From Eleginops maclovinus (lineage: Eukaryota > Chordata > Actinopteri > Perciformes > Eleginopidae), in NCBI RefSeq assembly GCF_036324505.1, contig NC_086352.1, positions 5,626,501 to 5,690,500 on the forward strand: DNA of 64,000 nucleotides, given 5' to 3'. The notes beneath the pieces were generated by a model that did no database searches, was not told the DNA's origin, and saw nothing but the letters and a program-made list of their open reading frames with translations. A program made the position numbers and the translations under genes. This document shows, in pieces, positions 30,367 through 43,700 of this stretch; position 1 is the first letter of the stretch; each line of letters opens with the position of its first letter.

Positions 30367-33300
30367 GACTCGGGGCCCTGCTGAGCCACGCCCCCTCCGT
30401 CCCCGTTCCTCACTATGCACGCTCACCGCTGGAGGCCACTCTGCTGTCCCTCGGTCATCCCTTTCCGGTATCGGCCCTTGTGGATTCGGGAGCGGATGAG
30501 AACTTCATCGACGCCGGCTTCGCGTCTCAGGTTGGCATTCAGTTGGAACAATTACCCTCTCCATTAAACGCTAATGCCTTAGATGGCCGCCACCTGGCCC
30601 GTGTTACTCACTGTACTAAGCCCCTGGAGTTAATTGTTTCTGGTAATCACCACGAGATGCTTCAGTTTCACGTCATCCGGTCTCCCCTTATTCCCCTGGT
30701 TCTGGGCCACCCCTGGCTCAAGCGGCACAATCCCCAATTTGACTGGTCTTCTGGCAAGGTGGTGAGTTGGAGCACCTTTTGTCACTCCACCTGCTTACAG
30801 TCTGCCCTGTTTCCAACGGAGGGAGGTGTCCCCTTGCCCCAGGAAACCCCCGACCTCTCCTTGGTCCCCCCCATCTATCATGACCTGGGAGAGGTGTTTA
30901 GTAAGTGTCGTGCACTCACCCTGCCTCCCCATCGCCCCTATGACTGTGCCATTGATCTCCTCCCCGGCGCCCCTTTGCCCAGTAGTCGCCTGTATAACTT
31001 GTCCCGTCCTGAGAGGGAGGCCATGGAGAAGTATATTAAGGATTCTCTTTCGGCTGGCCTCATGAGACCCTCCTCTTCTCCTGTTGGTGCAGGATTTTTT
31101 TTTGTTGCCAAGAAGGACAAGTCTCTTCGTCCATGTATTGATTTCAGGGGACTCAATAACATTACAGTCAAAAACAAGTATGCCTTGCCCCTCATCAGTT
31201 CCGCATTTGAGCCGCTGCAGGGTGCTACAGTCTTCTCTAAATTGGATCTACGCAATGCCTACCACCTGGTGCGTATCCGGGAGGGCGATGAGTGGAAGAC
31301 TGCTTTTAACACCCCCCTCGGCCACTTTGAGTACCTGGTCATGCCCTTCGGCCTCACTAACGCCCCTGCCGTGTTCCAGAACCTGGTAAACGATGTCCTC
31401 CGGGATTTTCTCAACCGCTCAGTTTTTGTCTATTTAGACGACATCCTTATTTTCTCTCGCAACCAGGAGGAACACTTCCAGCATGTCAGGCAAGTTCTTC
31501 AGCGGCTGTTGGAGAACAAATTATATGTGAAGGCCGAGAAGTGTGAGTTCAGTGTCACCTCTGTATCCTTCCTTGGGTTCATCATTGAGAGCGGGCAAGT
31601 GAGGACCTGTCCCGAGAAGGTCAGTGCAGTGACAGACTGGCCCATTCCCGATTCCCGCAAGAAACTGCAGCAGTTCCTGGGATTTGCCAATTTCTACCGG
31701 AGGTTCATCCGTGATTACAGCAGGGTTGCAGCACCTCTCACCCGTCTCACCTCTCCTGCCCGCCCATTTGCCTGGACGCCTGAGGCGGAGACTGCCTTCT
31801 CTGGTCTTAAGAGACTTTTCTCGTCTGCCCCCATTCTTATCCAACCTGACCCCTCCAGGCAGTTCATCGTGGAGGTCGATGCGTCTGACACGGGGGTGGG
31901 GGCGGTCCTGTCCCAGCGCTCAGCTTCTGATGAGAAGATTCACCCCTGCGCCTTTTTCTCTCGCCGGCTGGTACCTGCTGAACGTAACTATGATGTTGGT
32001 AACCGCGAGCTGCTGGCTGTGAAACTGGCATTGGAGGAATGGCGGCACTGGCTTGAGGGGGCAGAACAGCCGTTCGTGGTTTGGACCGACCACAAGAATT
32101 TGTCATACATCCAGACAGCTAAGCGCTTGAATTCCCGCCAAGCCCGGTGGTCCCTGTTTTTTGGGCGGTTTAATTTCTCCCTCACCTACCGTCCCGGATC
32201 CCGTAACGTCAAACCTGACGCCCTCTCTCGTCAGTTTAACACTATGAACACACCGGCCTCCCCTGACACTATCCTCTCTCCTTCCTGCCTCAAGGTTGCT
32301 GCTGTCACCTGGGAGATAGAGTCCCTCATCCGGAAGGCCCAAGTCACCGAACCAGATCCGGGCAACGGCCCTCCTAACCGTTTCTTTGTCCCCAGTTCGG
32401 TTCGCTCTCAAGTTCTGGTGTGGGGCCACACATCGCGCTTTGCCTGTCACCCTGGCGTGGGCCGCACCCTGTCCCTCCTGAAGAGGCACTTTTGGTGGCC
32501 AGCGATGGACGCTGACACCCGGGCATTCGTGCTTGCCTGCACGGTGTGTGCTCGGGCCAAGTCCTCCCATCAACCTCCTGCTGGTCTGTTACGCCCTCTC
32601 CCTGTTCCTGGTCGGCCCTGGTCCCACATTGGCCTGGATTTTGTGACTGGTCTTCCCCCCTCTAAGGGCCACACTGTAATACTCACCGTTGTGGACAGAT
32701 TTTCGAAGGCGGTTCACTTCATTGCGCTTCCTAAGCTCCCCACTGCCACAGAGACTGCCCAGCTGCTTGTGCAGCATGTCGTTCGCCTCCACGGGATTCC
32801 CGCTGACCTCGTCTCCGACCGTGGTCCCCAGTTCGTTTCCCAAGTGTGGAAGGCCTTCTGCCGAGCGCTGGGGGCCTCTGTCAGCCTGTCATCAGGGTAC
32901 CAGCCGCAGACTAATGGGCAGGCTGAGAGAGCCAATCAGGACCTCGGAACCGCGCTGCGTTGTGTGGCTGCGCGCAACCCCTCGGCTTGGAGTGACCATC
33001 TCTCTTGGATCGAGTATGCCCACAATTCCATGTCCTGTGCTGCCACCGGCATGTCCCCGTTCGAATGCTCCCTGGGATACCAGCCACCCTTGTTTCCTGC
33101 TCAGGAGGATTACATCTCCGTCCCCTCGGTCCAGCACCATCTCCGCCGTTGTCGCAGGACGTGGAGGGACGCACGCACCGCTCTGCTGCGCTCCGCAGAG
33201 CAGAACCGGCGCATTGCTGATCGCCACCGGGCTCCCGCTCCTGCCTATCGGGTGGGTCAACAGGTGTGGTTGTCCTCTAGGGATCTCCCCTTACGAACTG

Positions 33301-33695
33301 GCTCCAAGAAGTTAACCCCTCGTTTTGTTGGCCCTTTCCCTATTATTTCCGTCATCAATCCCTCAGCGGTCACACTCAAGCTGCCTCCAGCCATGCACGT
33401 CCACCCCACCTTCCATGTCTCTCGTTTAAAGCCAGTCTCCACCAGTCCCCTCTCCCCCCCGGACGTTCCCCCCCCACCTCCCCGTTTGACTGACAACCAC
33501 CCAGATTACACCGTCCGGCAGTTGCTGGACATTCGTCGTCGGGGCAGGGGGTATCAGTACCTCGTGGATTGGGAGGGTTATGGGCCAGAGGAAAGGAGCT
33601 GGGTTTCGCGGGGCCTCATCCTCGACCCCTCCCTCATCCGGGATTTTCATCGGGCTCACCCAGAGAGGCCTAGGCCGCCTGGAGGCGTCCATTGA
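30291..33695 (+). CDS. pol: Pol of the Sushi-type element, with chromodomain
   Basis: Open in the -1 frame relative to gag. The listed start is a GTG and only marks the first start-like codon, so expression by -1 frameshift within the gag overlap is likely; an AAAA run at 30345-30348 is one possible slip point, not proven. Residue guide from 30291: aspartic protease (VDSGADENF) at about 64; reverse transcriptase 210-430 with catalytic YLDDIL near 381; RNase H 515-640 (VEVDASD); integrase zinc module HHCC at 712-760, then catalytic Asp, Asp, Glu near 780, 840 and 876; chromodomain at 1072-1120 ([15 protein letters not shown]), which in chromoviruses directs integration to marked chromatin. All catalytic motifs are present. 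Confidence 0.95.
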   Translation: MSVLCAARASHLHLSVTTKRQGSAVRLGALLSHAPSVPVPHYARSPLEATLLSLGHPFPVSALVDSGADENFIDAGFASQVGIQLEQLPSPLNANALDGRHLARVTHCTKPLELIVSGNHHEMLQFHVIRSPLIPLVLGHPWLKRHNPQFDWSSGKVVSWSTFCHSTCLQSALFPTEGGVPLPQETPDLSLVPPIYHDLGEVFSKCRALTLPPHRPYDCAIDLLPGAPLPSSRLYNLSRPEREAMEKYIKDSLSAGLMRPSSSPVGAGFFFVAKKDKSLRPCIDFRGLNNITVKNKYALPLISSAFEPLQGATVFSKLDLRNAYHLVRIREGDEWKTAFNTPLGHFEYLVMPFGLTNAPAVFQNLVNDVLRDFLNRSVFVYLDDILIFSRNQEEHFQHVRQVLQRLLENKLYVKAEKCEFSVTSVSFLGFIIESGQVRTCPEKVSAVTDWPIPDSRKKLQQFLGFANFYRRFIRDYSRVAAPLTRLTSPARPFAWTPEAETAFSGLKRLFSSAPILIQPDPSRQFIVEVDASDTGVGAVLSQRSASDEKIHPCAFFSRRLVPAERNYDVGNRELLAVKLALEEWRHWLEGAEQPFVVWTDHKNLSYIQTAKRLNSRQARWSLFFGRFNFSLTYRPGSRNVKPDALSRQFNTMNTPASPDTILSPSCLKVAAVTWEIESLIRKAQVTEPDPGNGPPNRFFVPSSVRSQVLVWGHTSRFACHPGVGRTLSLLKRHFWWPAMDADTRAFVLACTVCARAKSSHQPPAGLLRPLPVPGRPWSHIGLDFVTGLPPSKGHTVILTVVDRFSKAVHFIALPKLPTATETAQLLVQHVVRLHGIPADLVSDRGPQFVSQVWKAFCRALGASVSLSSGYQPQTNGQAERANQDLGTALRCVAARNPSAWSDHLSWIEYAHNSMSCAATGMSPFECSLGYQPPLFPAQEDYISVPSVQHHLRRCRRTWRDARTALLRSAEQNRRIADRHRAPAPAYRVGQQVWLSSRDLPLRTGSKKLTPRFVGPFPIISVINPSAVTLKLPPAMHVHPTFHVSRLKPVSTSPLSPPDVPPPPPRLTDNHPDYTVRQLLDIRRRGRGYQYLVDWEGYGPEERSWVSRGLILDPSLIRDFHRAHPERPRPPGGVH

Positions 33696-33703
33696 GGGGA
33701 GGG
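33694..33703 (+). promoter_or_regulatory. Polypurine tract
   Basis: GAGGGGAGGG, three bases before the 3' LTR, would prime plus-strand DNA. It overlaps the pol stop codon. Confidence 0.8.
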
Positions 33704-33706
33704 TAC

Positions 33707-34174
33707 TGTTGTGGTCACAGCAGTCTGCTGTGTTTTTCCTCCTCCTGGGTTTGCCACTCCCCCTGTCGGTCTCACTTCACACCTGGCCGTCATCTGCAAT
33801 CATGCTCACCTGGTCGTCATCTCCAATCAACTCCCCTTCATAAACCCTTGGATTCCCTGCTGTCGGTGCCAGATCGTACTTCGCTCTACAGTGGTAATGA
33901 TACGTACCCGGCTCCAGTTTACCTTGTTACCTTGTTACCTTGTTACCTTGTTACCTCGCTACCGAACTCTCGTCTCTTGTTGCCTTTGACCACAACCTAA
34001 CTCTGTTTCCCTCTGCCTGCAGTTATCCGGATCACGCACTCCAGCTCGCCTGCCTCACCCTCCCCCCGGCTTCCGCGTCCTCTACCTGCTCCTCCACCTC
34101 ACTCAATAAACCCCCTTGCATCAATTCAACACCGTCTCTTGTCTGCTCTTGGGTTCAGAATCGTTAACATAACA
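33707..34174 (+). repeat. 3' LTR of the Sushi-type element
   Basis: 468 bp, the same length as the 5' copy and no difference noticed on reading. Followed by the target duplication ATTTC. Confidence 0.95.
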
Positions 34175-34310
34175 ATTTCCTGCTTTGGAAAAACAACTTG
34201 GAAAAAATTATTGAATTAGAGCTTGGAAACCAATGTGCAGACACCAGTAGCATTAAGAAATAAATCCCAGCATAACAAACATCTTTCTCCGGCAGCAGCT
34301 GCAACTGGAA
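34175..34310 (+). repeat. Old dispersed repeat, copy 1 (target of the Sushi insertion)
   Basis: CTGCTTTGGAAAA, GAATTAGAGCTTGG, GACACCAGTAGCATTA and GCAGCAGCTG occur in the same order at 36225-36360. The element inserted into this repeat: its left half would be just before 28885. Confidence 0.7.
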
Positions 34311-36224
34311 CGATATTAAAGAACCTACTTTAAACTGGGATCAGTGAATTATGTTTGGCTTTGCTGTAAGAAAACGACCTAAGAAAACTCAAAATGTGCT
34401 TAAAGAACACGATTGAGGACCAAAAATCTGCCAAATAGTGAAAGAAAACCTGTTTCACTTTGCTTTTAATGCACTAATTAATGCACATGTGGTAATTAGT
34501 GTATGCATTTTAATGTAGGAGCATTTTACATCAAGACTTAATGAACTTTTAACGAATGGCACAACATTATTATGCAGAATAATGGCTATATATATATTGT
34601 TCTACTATCGTAAAGCCTTCATTAGTTAGGTTTAGGTGTGAGGTCCAGGATTTAGCAAGTGGTTTGACCCAAATGCAGAAAAACAGGCAACTTTATTTAA
34701 CATTACATTTAATCTAGCTGACGATAAGTGCGTACAAGAAACTCAAAAGCAAGAATCCTGCAGGTGCATTTCCTGTCTGTAAGCCCAACCACAGTATGTG
34801 CAACCGCACAAGCTTCACTGAAAGATAAAACCTGTGAACAGAAGATGCATCGAAACACCAACAGAAAAAGCTGGTACACAAACTGGAGACCACAAGACTA
34901 AGGGAGCAGGATAAAGTATAAGAAACACAAAGCAACAAACCAGACATGAGGAACACATAGGGATGGCGCAACAAACTCAGGGAGTACATCTACAGGGAGA
35001 GCTTTAGGAAGTATCCAGGGAACAAAGCATGGCACCGAGCACCATAGACGTTTACGACAGACAGACTGGGAACACTGGGAACAGCAGGCAGATATACAGA
35101 CAGAAGTGGGCTGGGGAAACAGACAGCTTTAAATCCTTTGTTTTTGTTGTTGAGGTTCATCATCTCCTCTGTACGAACACTTGAAGAGCCCTTATTGGAA
35201 TCATCAGGTTATAGGATAGGATTGGAGGCGGTGCTTATGGAAAACCTTAGTGTGCATGCTCTATGGGCCGCCCAATGGTTGCTGAAAATCCCCCGAAGAT
35301 CCAGGATGATCCGGGTTTTAGCGTTACATTAGAGACTTCATAAGGATGAGCGGTCCGTCTCGTGCAACGCTGTATCCCGTTCTCTGTTTACATCCGTGGG
35401 ATAGAATCAGGGGGGCAAACAAGGACAAAAAAGGCGGGAAAACAGGAAGGACAGGAAGTGAAACTCGACCTGACAGACAGACAGAGGGTAAGAAGATCAA
35501 GTGAGCCAATCAGAGGCAGCGTTGGGCAGGTCATGCCAGGTCACGCCATCATTCTGCAGAAGAATTAGCAATATGTCCTTTGGTTTGTTGCAGGAAGGGC
35601 AGTGTTTTTGGGCAATGGGACTCATTTTGAGAATAAAACACTGACAGATCTTCTTCTTTTGAGTCTTTGCTCTTTGAAACTATGGCATGGCAGCATTAGT
35701 ATTTAGTTTAGCCAGTTGCATGTCCTCCAGTGTTTCTGTGCACCCGATGAACACGGATAAATCTTTTCTAAACTGCACGGTGTAATTTCCCTGTCAGCCA
35801 CATAATAGCAGCTTTTGACATCGGCCTGTTTTATGATTTAAGAAAATACCAATATTGCTCTAATATGACGTGTGTTCCTGCAGTCTTCACATTCTTCAAA
35901 ACAAATGCAAGTCATAACACATCCAGCGGCAGTTAATCTCCTTCGTTTGCCTCCCATTTACCTGTTGTGTGAAATTCAGGACTTGTTGATAATCGAGAGC
36001 CAAGCCACAGATGGGTAGCTGTGATGGCATGCCAGCGAGGCACTAAATCAAGCACTGACACTCGTCTGTGTAGAGCGCTCAGGTTGTTTGTCTTTATCCC
36101 AGTACAAATCACTCTGATTGTCAAGGTTAATAAATGCATCAAATCCCCCCCCCCCCACCACCACCTTCTGCCGCACAGCATCAGAAAGTGTTGTTTTGGG
36201 CGAGTCGAGCTCTCTGGGAGGATC
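34311..36224. other. Intergenic stretch
   Basis: No gene is supportable. A segment near 34650-34760 (TTTGACCCAAATGCAGAAAA, CTTTATTTAAC) and another near 35405-35470 resemble common fish dispersed repeats. Confidence 0.45.
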
Positions 36225-36360
36225 ATTTCCAACTGGCCTGCTTTGGAAAACAAGCTGATAATTCAATTAGAGCTTGGCAACCAGTGGGCGGACACCAGTA
36301 GCATTACGAGATGACTCCCACCATCACAAAGGTCTCGCTTGGACAGCAGCTGACATTGGT
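36225..36360 (+). repeat. Old dispersed repeat, copy 2
   Basis: Diverged direct copy of 34175-34310, in the same order and orientation. It also carries ATTTCC just upstream, where the other copy holds the Sushi insertion. Confidence 0.7.
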
Positions 36361-36419
36361 CTGGTGGCTAGTGCCCTTTTTGACCCGTTATTTATCCAGC
36401 AGCACTTTAACTTTGAAAA

Positions 36420-36590
36420 TCTCCCTCAGAGTCCATAGTCTGCTTGTTATACAGGTTTGTGTGCATGTAAATGGTCTGCAGGGGCTAAATCCCTTTGTTT
36501 GCTTCCGACATAGTGACATCCCTCACGCTCCCATTGGCTAGCGCTCCAGCACATTGTACATGATTGGCTAAGGGGCGGGACATCTCTAAT
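36420..36590 (-). mobile_element. Dispersed teleost repeat, copy 3 of 3
   Basis: Read on the minus strand it has GATGTCCCGCCCCTTAGCC, GTGCTGGAGCGCTAGCCAAT and GCAGACCATTTACATGCACA, matching the copies at 10218 and 26388. Confidence 0.72.
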
Positions 36591-37312
36591 TCAAAATATA
36601 AATCTTCATTTTGCTTAGTTTTGAGCTAGTTGAGATGTTCTTATACACTGCTGCTTCACATCGTAACAATAAAACACCATGGTTTGTTTATTTACATTTT
36701 GCATGAATCAATAATCTGATCATCTTAAGTAGCTATCAGAAGCTGTGAGACGAATGTAGTGGAAGTTTAAGTAAAGTAATACAGCTGGCTCCTTCTCTGA
36801 GCATACACTTCAATAAATGACTGTAATTCCTCCCTTCCAGGCAAAGGTTTCACAGCAGCCTGCAGAGACTTGGCCCCCGCTTGATGAAGGCGCTCCCTCA
36901 GTGAATTCACCTCGTTTCAGTGTTCATCACGCACCTCACCGACACAATAATGAAAACAGAACAAGACGGCTCTCACAGTTAATCACAAATGCAAACAGTA
37001 GCTGTGTCAAATCTGAATAGATACTCCAACATAAATCAATCCGAACCATCAGTCAGACTGTGATAATTAAAGGTACACTGAAGCGTTGAGAAGTGATGTT
37101 TGCTTTATAATTTCACAATCCTGCTAACCTATTGTGTCAGAGTCAATGCTTTCCCCATGACCGGCTGATAGGAACAAGAAGTTGCCGTTTGGATTTGGTT
37201 CAGCACCAATCCAAACACCTGTGGCTTTGAGAGGAATGTACAGGTGCAGGACGGGCATCTGCAGAGCCAGCCTGAAACATGCAACACCTTCAAGTGTTCC
37301 TAAAAGCAGTGT
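36591..37312. other. Intergenic stretch
   Basis: Nothing recognisable. Confidence 0.45.
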
Positions 37313-39041
37313 CCATTCAAACTAGCTGCACCTTTACCAGCTCTGAGAACACTTTCATGATCAATCATTATAAAACATATCAGAGATATTATTCTGAAAT
37401 GGACCAATCAGACAATGACTACTTTTACTGTCGCTACTTTAAGTACATTTAGAGGAGAGTACTTTCTACTTTCACTGGAGGAACATTGAGAATACTTTTA
37501 CTGTGACAGAGTATTCCTACACTCTGAGTACTTCTACTTTACTCAAGTACAAGACCTGAGTACTTCTACTTTACTCAAGTACAAGACCTGAGTACTTCTA
37601 CTTTTACTCAAGTACAAGACCTGAGTACTTCTACTTTACTCAAGTACAAGACCTGAGTACTTCTACTTTACTCAAGTACAAGATCTGAGTACTTCTACTT
37701 TACTCAAGTACAAGACCTGAGTACTTCTACTTTACTCAAGTACAAGATCTGAGTACTTCTACTTTACTCAAGTACAAGACCTGAGTACTTCTACTTTACT
37801 CAAGTACAAGACCTGAGTACTTCTACTTTACTCAAGTACAAGACCTGAGTACTTCTACTTTACTCAAGTACAAGACCTGAGTACTTCTACTTTACTCAAG
37901 TACAAGACCTGAGTACTTCTACTTTACTCAAGTACAAGACCTGAGTACTTCTACTTTTACTCAAGTACAAGACCTGAGTACTTCTACTTTACTCAAGTAC
38001 AAGACCTGAGTACTTCTACTTTACTCAAGTACAAGATCTGAGTACTTCTACTTTACTCAAGTACAAGACCTGAGTACTTCTACTTTACTCAAGTACAAGA
38101 CCTGAGTACTTCTACTTTACTCAAGTACAAGACCTGAGTACTTCTACTTTACTCAAGTACAAGACCTGAGTACTTCTACTTTACTCAAGTACAAATCTGA
38201 GTACTTCTACTTTACTCAAGTACAAGACCTGAGTACTTCTACTTTACTCATGTACAAGACTGAGTACTTCTACTTTACTCAAGTACAAGATCTGGTACTT
38301 CTACTCAAGTACAAGATCTGAGTACTTCTACTTTACTCAAGTACAAGATCTGAGTACTTCTTACTTTACTCAAGTACAAGACCTGAGTACTTCTACTTTA
38401 CTCAAGTACAAGATCTGAGTACTTCTACTTACTCAAGTACAATACCTGAGTACTTCTACTTTACTCAAGTACAAGATCTGAGTACTTCTACTTTACTCAA
38501 GTACAAGATCTGAGTACTTCTACTTTACTCAAGTACAAGACCTGAGTACTTCTACTTTACTCAAGTACAATATCTGAGTACTTCTACTTTACTCAAGTAC
38601 AAGACCTGAGTACTTCTACTTTACTCAAGTACAAGATCTGAGTACTTCTACTTTACTCAAGTACAACATCTGAGTACTTCTACTTTACTCAAGTACAAGA
38701 TCTGAGTACTTCTACTTTACTCAAGTACAAGATCTGAGTACTTCTACTTTACTCAAGTACAAGACCTGAGTACTTCTACTTTACTCAAGTACAAGACCTG
38801 AGTACTTCTACTTTACTCAAGTACAACATCTGAGTACTTCTACTTTACTCAAGTACAAGACCTGAGTACTTCTACTTTACTCAAGTACAAGACCTGAGTA
38901 CTTCTACTTTACTCAAGTACAAGACCTGAGTACTCCTACTTTACTCAAGAACAACATCTGAGTACTTCTACTTTACTCAAGTACAACATCTGAGTACTTC
39001 TACTTTACTCAAGTACAAGATCTGAGTACTTCTACTTTACC
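37313..39041 (-). mobile_element. Minisatellite-bearing dispersed repeat, copy B (inverted)
   Basis: The reverse complement of copy A: the unique block at 37313-37525 (CCATTCAAACTAGCTGC ... GTATTCCTACACTC), then about 48 copies of the 31/32-bp unit GAGTACTTCTACTTTACTC AAGTACAAGAYCT to 39041. Unit variants such as AACATCT and AATATCT are scattered through it. Confidence 0.87.
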
Positions 39042-40696
39042 ACACAGCTAGAAATAATAGCAGTAATTCCCCAGATGTCTCTGATTGGATGAGCATGACG
39101 ATCAGCCTAAAGTAATGTGAGTCAACAGCGTCTGACTCATGGTTACGAAACAGAGAAACGTGCGTACAGTATTTAATCTATCCTGAGTAATAAACATAAA
39201 TACCGTGGAGACCGGTGCCAGCGTTAATCACACGCTGTTGTTTCATTAACACATATTCAAGACCCAGCATGCACTGCTCTGCTGTTACCTACCATCAGCA
39301 GGATGGGCCTGCTCTGTGTGCTCTTACCTCTCTGGTGTTGCAGCAAAACCACTACCCTTTAATGGTCTGATTCCCTTTGATTCGAGATCTTTAGTCAGAA
39401 ACCTACAGAGCAGCGGAAATGCCACAGAGGCCTCGGGGCGAATCCTTCAAAGAGACACGATGAAGCGCCACCACGGCCTGTTGATGCTCCCCAAATGTCT
39501 CTGATGGACTGTAAATCAAAACTCCTTTTAACTGTCTGTCAAACATCTTTATAAGTGGAACGTTTCCGGCCTCACTCCTCTTCACACCTGAAGATCTGCA
39601 CGCCACATACCGGCACAGATAGACACTTTGCAAAAAGAAAACAGCACATAAAGACACTGAGGCTTTAATTAATGAGGGATAACAAAGGTTTTTTAATTGT
39701 TTTGAGCCAAAATCCTGGATTCTGGAGGAAGGCGGGCTTACTCTTTACTCCTATGAACGTTGCTCAGTTGTGCATGAAGCTAAAATCCACTTCGAGAACA
39801 AGCTACAGATGTAGCATGCACACTGCTTGAAACCCGTGTCATGGTCTGGCTCTTGTCCATGACACGAGGTACGGGTAAAGGAACTGTAGTTATTATATTT
39901 AAGGAGAGTAACTACGAAAGGAAAGCTAGCAATGTGAAGTGTGTGTGTCAGTAGTGGAGGTGTGGAGGAATGGAGTGTTGTATCCCCAAAACCAAAGACA
40001 GAGACAGGTAGCTGCTCTCAGGTAGGCCAGCAAAGAGAGGGGTCGAGACCCTCTGGATCAGGGCTTTAAACCCCGATCAGCTGCTTCCAATCAAATGTGA
40101 CCTTCACAAAAAGGAGAGTTGATAGGTCACACAATACTGTGAGGAGTAAGGCTCCACAGATATAGATCTGAAGCTTATGGTGCACCTCAGGTCTGCTGAC
40201 GCTAACCTGCTGGCGTTCGCTCCCCACGCCTGATCTTCCAAAACTCACCTTTTCACTCTTGCCTTCAACTCCTAAACTCCTCTGACCCCTCGCCCCTCTT
40301 CCACCTAGCTAAGCACTTTTGACTTTTGTTGTTATTTTTCTTTACTTGCCTGTGAAGCATTTGGAGCACCAGGATATTTATTCTCTGATATTTCTTACTG
40401 GGGGAATTGGTTTCTCTCCACTGAGACAAAGGTTGTACTTCCACCGCTTGGCCACTACGAACAGTTCAATGCTCTCCGCACTTCTGCTGTCCAAACAAGT
40501 TACTTTGAAGCCTGCAATTATAAAACTAGGCTTGCTGTTGTGAGTGAGGGATGTCGTTGAACACTATCCTAGCCCTTAGCATGTAGCTTAGCATTAGCAG
40601 AGAAATAGCATGCTGTGTTTGGTTTTACAACGTTCTGGATGCAGGACGGTCCAGCTCTTCTCCAGGATAACGGACAGGACATACAGATGTGGTAGT

Positions 40697-40740
<44 letters not shown>

Positions 40741-43700
40741 TGTGTGTGTGTGTGTTTGTGTGTGTGTGTAGGCCTGCTGCAAGTATTTCCTGTATGCTAG
40801 GAGTTAGCTATGTTTACATTCTTGGCAGTAAGTCGGGCCTGACGGCAAGGAGGTCACATCTCCCCAATGGGATATCAAAGTGAACGGCCACGGGTGTTTG
40901 CCTCTGAGTTCCTGAACATTAGACTCGGTTGACTTCCCGCTCTGGCAAGACGTTGCACCTTTTATTTTGTGGCTCCAGATAATCACACCATATGAGCGTG
41001 TTCTGGTTGCTTGAGTTACATGCAGCCGCTCAGATAAGTGAGTTAGCATTAAAGATGAGTGTGTGTCAAAGTCTGAAGAGATTCGGAGGACACAGGTCAC
41101 TGTAATCTTGGATATGTAAGTATGTTTGGATGTCTCAGTGTCTGGGTTTTGATCACCTGTTGCACCTACCTGAACATCGACCCAATCAGCAGACTTTATT
41201 TCGGTTCCTTGAATCACTGTCTTTCTTTACTTTCTCAAGTATGGAAAGTTGTCTTCCTTCCCCCTTAATTTATAGCCTGTTATGCTCCACCTTTGACCCA
41301 AATCCACCACACAAGACATCTTTTAGATAGTCCAGGACCAGCAGCCTCCACCTTCTGCTGCTGGGAGAGGATCTGTCAAGTTCCCAGTGGGAAATTTCAA
41401 CTGGAACGCCCCCTGAAGTCGGACTTCCTACTTGGAAACTCTGAGGTACCTCACCATACTCAGAATGGAGTCCCTGCATGAAAACCCAAGAGAACACTTG
41501 GATAATATAACATGTTTAGCTCTTTTGTGTTATTTTCGTCACATTAATTAAACTGTACATGTGGTGCTGCTCCTCTCCTATCTGTGGATATGTTACTAAG
41601 ATGTTTGCATTCACAAAATCCAAATATAGCGTAGGTATTAGCCGGTAATGCTAACACTGGCTAACCAGAGGTGATGCTAAAGCTGCAAACAAGCCAACAA
41701 CTTTCCACCTCGTTGTGAATCTCATTAAGCAGTGCAGTTCACCTGGGCAGAGGTACAGGTGAGGCTTCCTGAGTGCCAGAATTTGAGGATTGCAGACATG
41801 AACCTCTCTTTAATTTTCTAATCGAGATGAAGGAGTTTGTGATCGCTGCGTTCAGATTCGTTCAATTTTGCCTAGAACCTGACTCGGTGACACTGAGTAC
41901 AAAAATAAATAGCTGATAGTCTGGTTTATAGTATTTAGGTCATCGAGAGGGATTATAAATACATCGATACTGTTACATAACCAGTTAAAAGTTCCTGTGC
42001 TACTTTCAATATTGTAGCTGAGCTTAGCTACGACTGCTCCACGACGGTAAACAGGTCTCCCCTGTTGTCTTCTGTTGTCCGATACTGCCCAGGACAACAG
42101 CTCGTCCTCATTATGGAAGGTCCTGAATGACAGACAGCACTCTTTGTCATTCACAAAAATGTTTTCATTCATCTGTGCATGGGAGTGTCTGCAGGATTGT
42201 TTATGTGCTCGCTTGATTACCGTGATAGGGAGGAAGACAAACATATCTGCAGAGCTGGAATAACATGTGGATCCCTCTGTGCTGCGTGTGATCTCATATT
42301 GTGTAATTCGTTCAGTGGTGACACCTATTAGATGACACACCTGTGCACTCTGTTAACCCTGTTAGCCGAATCATTAGCATCATATCAGTGTTGCAGTCAC
42401 TTCTAAATCCCCCACACTCAATATCTCCCCCGACTCTAAAGCTCTATTTGCATGTCTGCAGCGAGTGCAGATGTCTCGAAAGCAGCATGAGTCACGGTGT
42501 GGGAGCTGGAATGCAAAGGTAGCATGCCTGCACATTCACTCACCTGCCTTTGTGCAGGCTCTGAAACTGCACGCCATACTTATTGAAGGCATTGTGGGTG
42601 ACACACCCATGCATGAACATCTTCATTATTTCCTGTACATTCCTCCTCATACAGTCTGCATACACGCAACATTGTTTAGATACTCTGTGTTGCTTTTCCA
42701 GGCATTCTGTATTTAATCGGGGTTATATGGTCGTCCAAAGAGTGTCATGACATTGTTCCTTAAGCTCATTTTGGTCCAAAAAATGTCCCACGGAACCAAA
42801 AGCCAATTCATCCAAAAGCATGTCGACCCTCAGAAGGATCCTTTACTCCAACTACCAACCAATCAGAGGCAGTTAAGTGTCATAGGAGCATAACTATTGA
42901 TCTTATTCCGAATAATTATGAGCCATATTTAACCACAATCATCCTTCAGGACTTCTTGGGAATGCAAATGATCAGCTGTTTTGCAATTGATGGCAAAATT
43001 GATATCATTATCAAGTCTTTGTGTGAGGAAACCAGAAGCACGGTCGCTTAGCTTGACGTTAGCATAAGTACAAAATTAACCAGGACGGGAAACGAAATCC
43101 ACCATACCAACACCTCTAAAGCTCAAAATCAATAACGTCAGGGTTTGTTCTAGAAAATAAGTATGAGGTGCTAACGTCACTTCCGGTCAATGTTAAGCCC
43201 CGCCCACTTTCAGGTGTAAATCCTGCATCAGAGCGAAGTGAAAATAATAGTGTCTTCACGTCTTAAAGCTGCTGAGTCAGATATTGCACCTCCAACAACA
43301 AATAGATCCAGAGTTTCTTTACTTCCTCTCCAGAAAAAAGGAGAGTAAATAAGGATCAGAAATCTCAGTCTCAGTGTCAGCCTGCTGCCTGCCACTCGTC
43401 CCCCGGCAGACCCACCGGACATCCATCCCCTATTTATCCTCCGTAAGCTGTCTCTGCCGTCTGACCAGACATCTGACCCCATCTCCATATCTCTGGACTC
43501 AGTAAACCCTTTCTGACCAACAGAGATAATGTGTTCTGGCATCACTTTAGGATTTTACGGGGAAATCTGCATTTTGTTAAGCGTCTGTTACCCGATCTAC
43601 ACAAACCCTGGTGTCCTGCATCTTATTTTTAAATCTGTATATTAAAACCTACACCTAAGCACCCTCAATCTTCCCAGCCAGCTCTTTGCAAGAAAAGAAA

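Larger units (their letters stand above)
28890..34174 (+). mobile_element. Intact Sushi-type (chromovirus) Ty3/Gypsy LTR retrotransposon
   Basis: A 5285-bp element with two 468-bp LTRs (28890-29357 and 33707-34174) that look identical by eye, TG...CA ends and a perfect 5-bp target duplication ATTTC (28885-28889 and 34175-34179). Gag and pol are separate overlapping frames; pol carries protease, reverse transcriptase, RNase H, integrase and a C-terminal chromodomain. That order plus the chromodomain places it with vertebrate Tf1/Sushi chromoviruses. No stop or frameshift is visible in either frame, so it is probably young and may be active. Confidence 0.95.

Noticed and set aside
41852..42340. 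162-codon open frame on the minus strand
   Set aside because: No recognisable domain, promoter or splice partner. A protein search with hits in other fish would change this.
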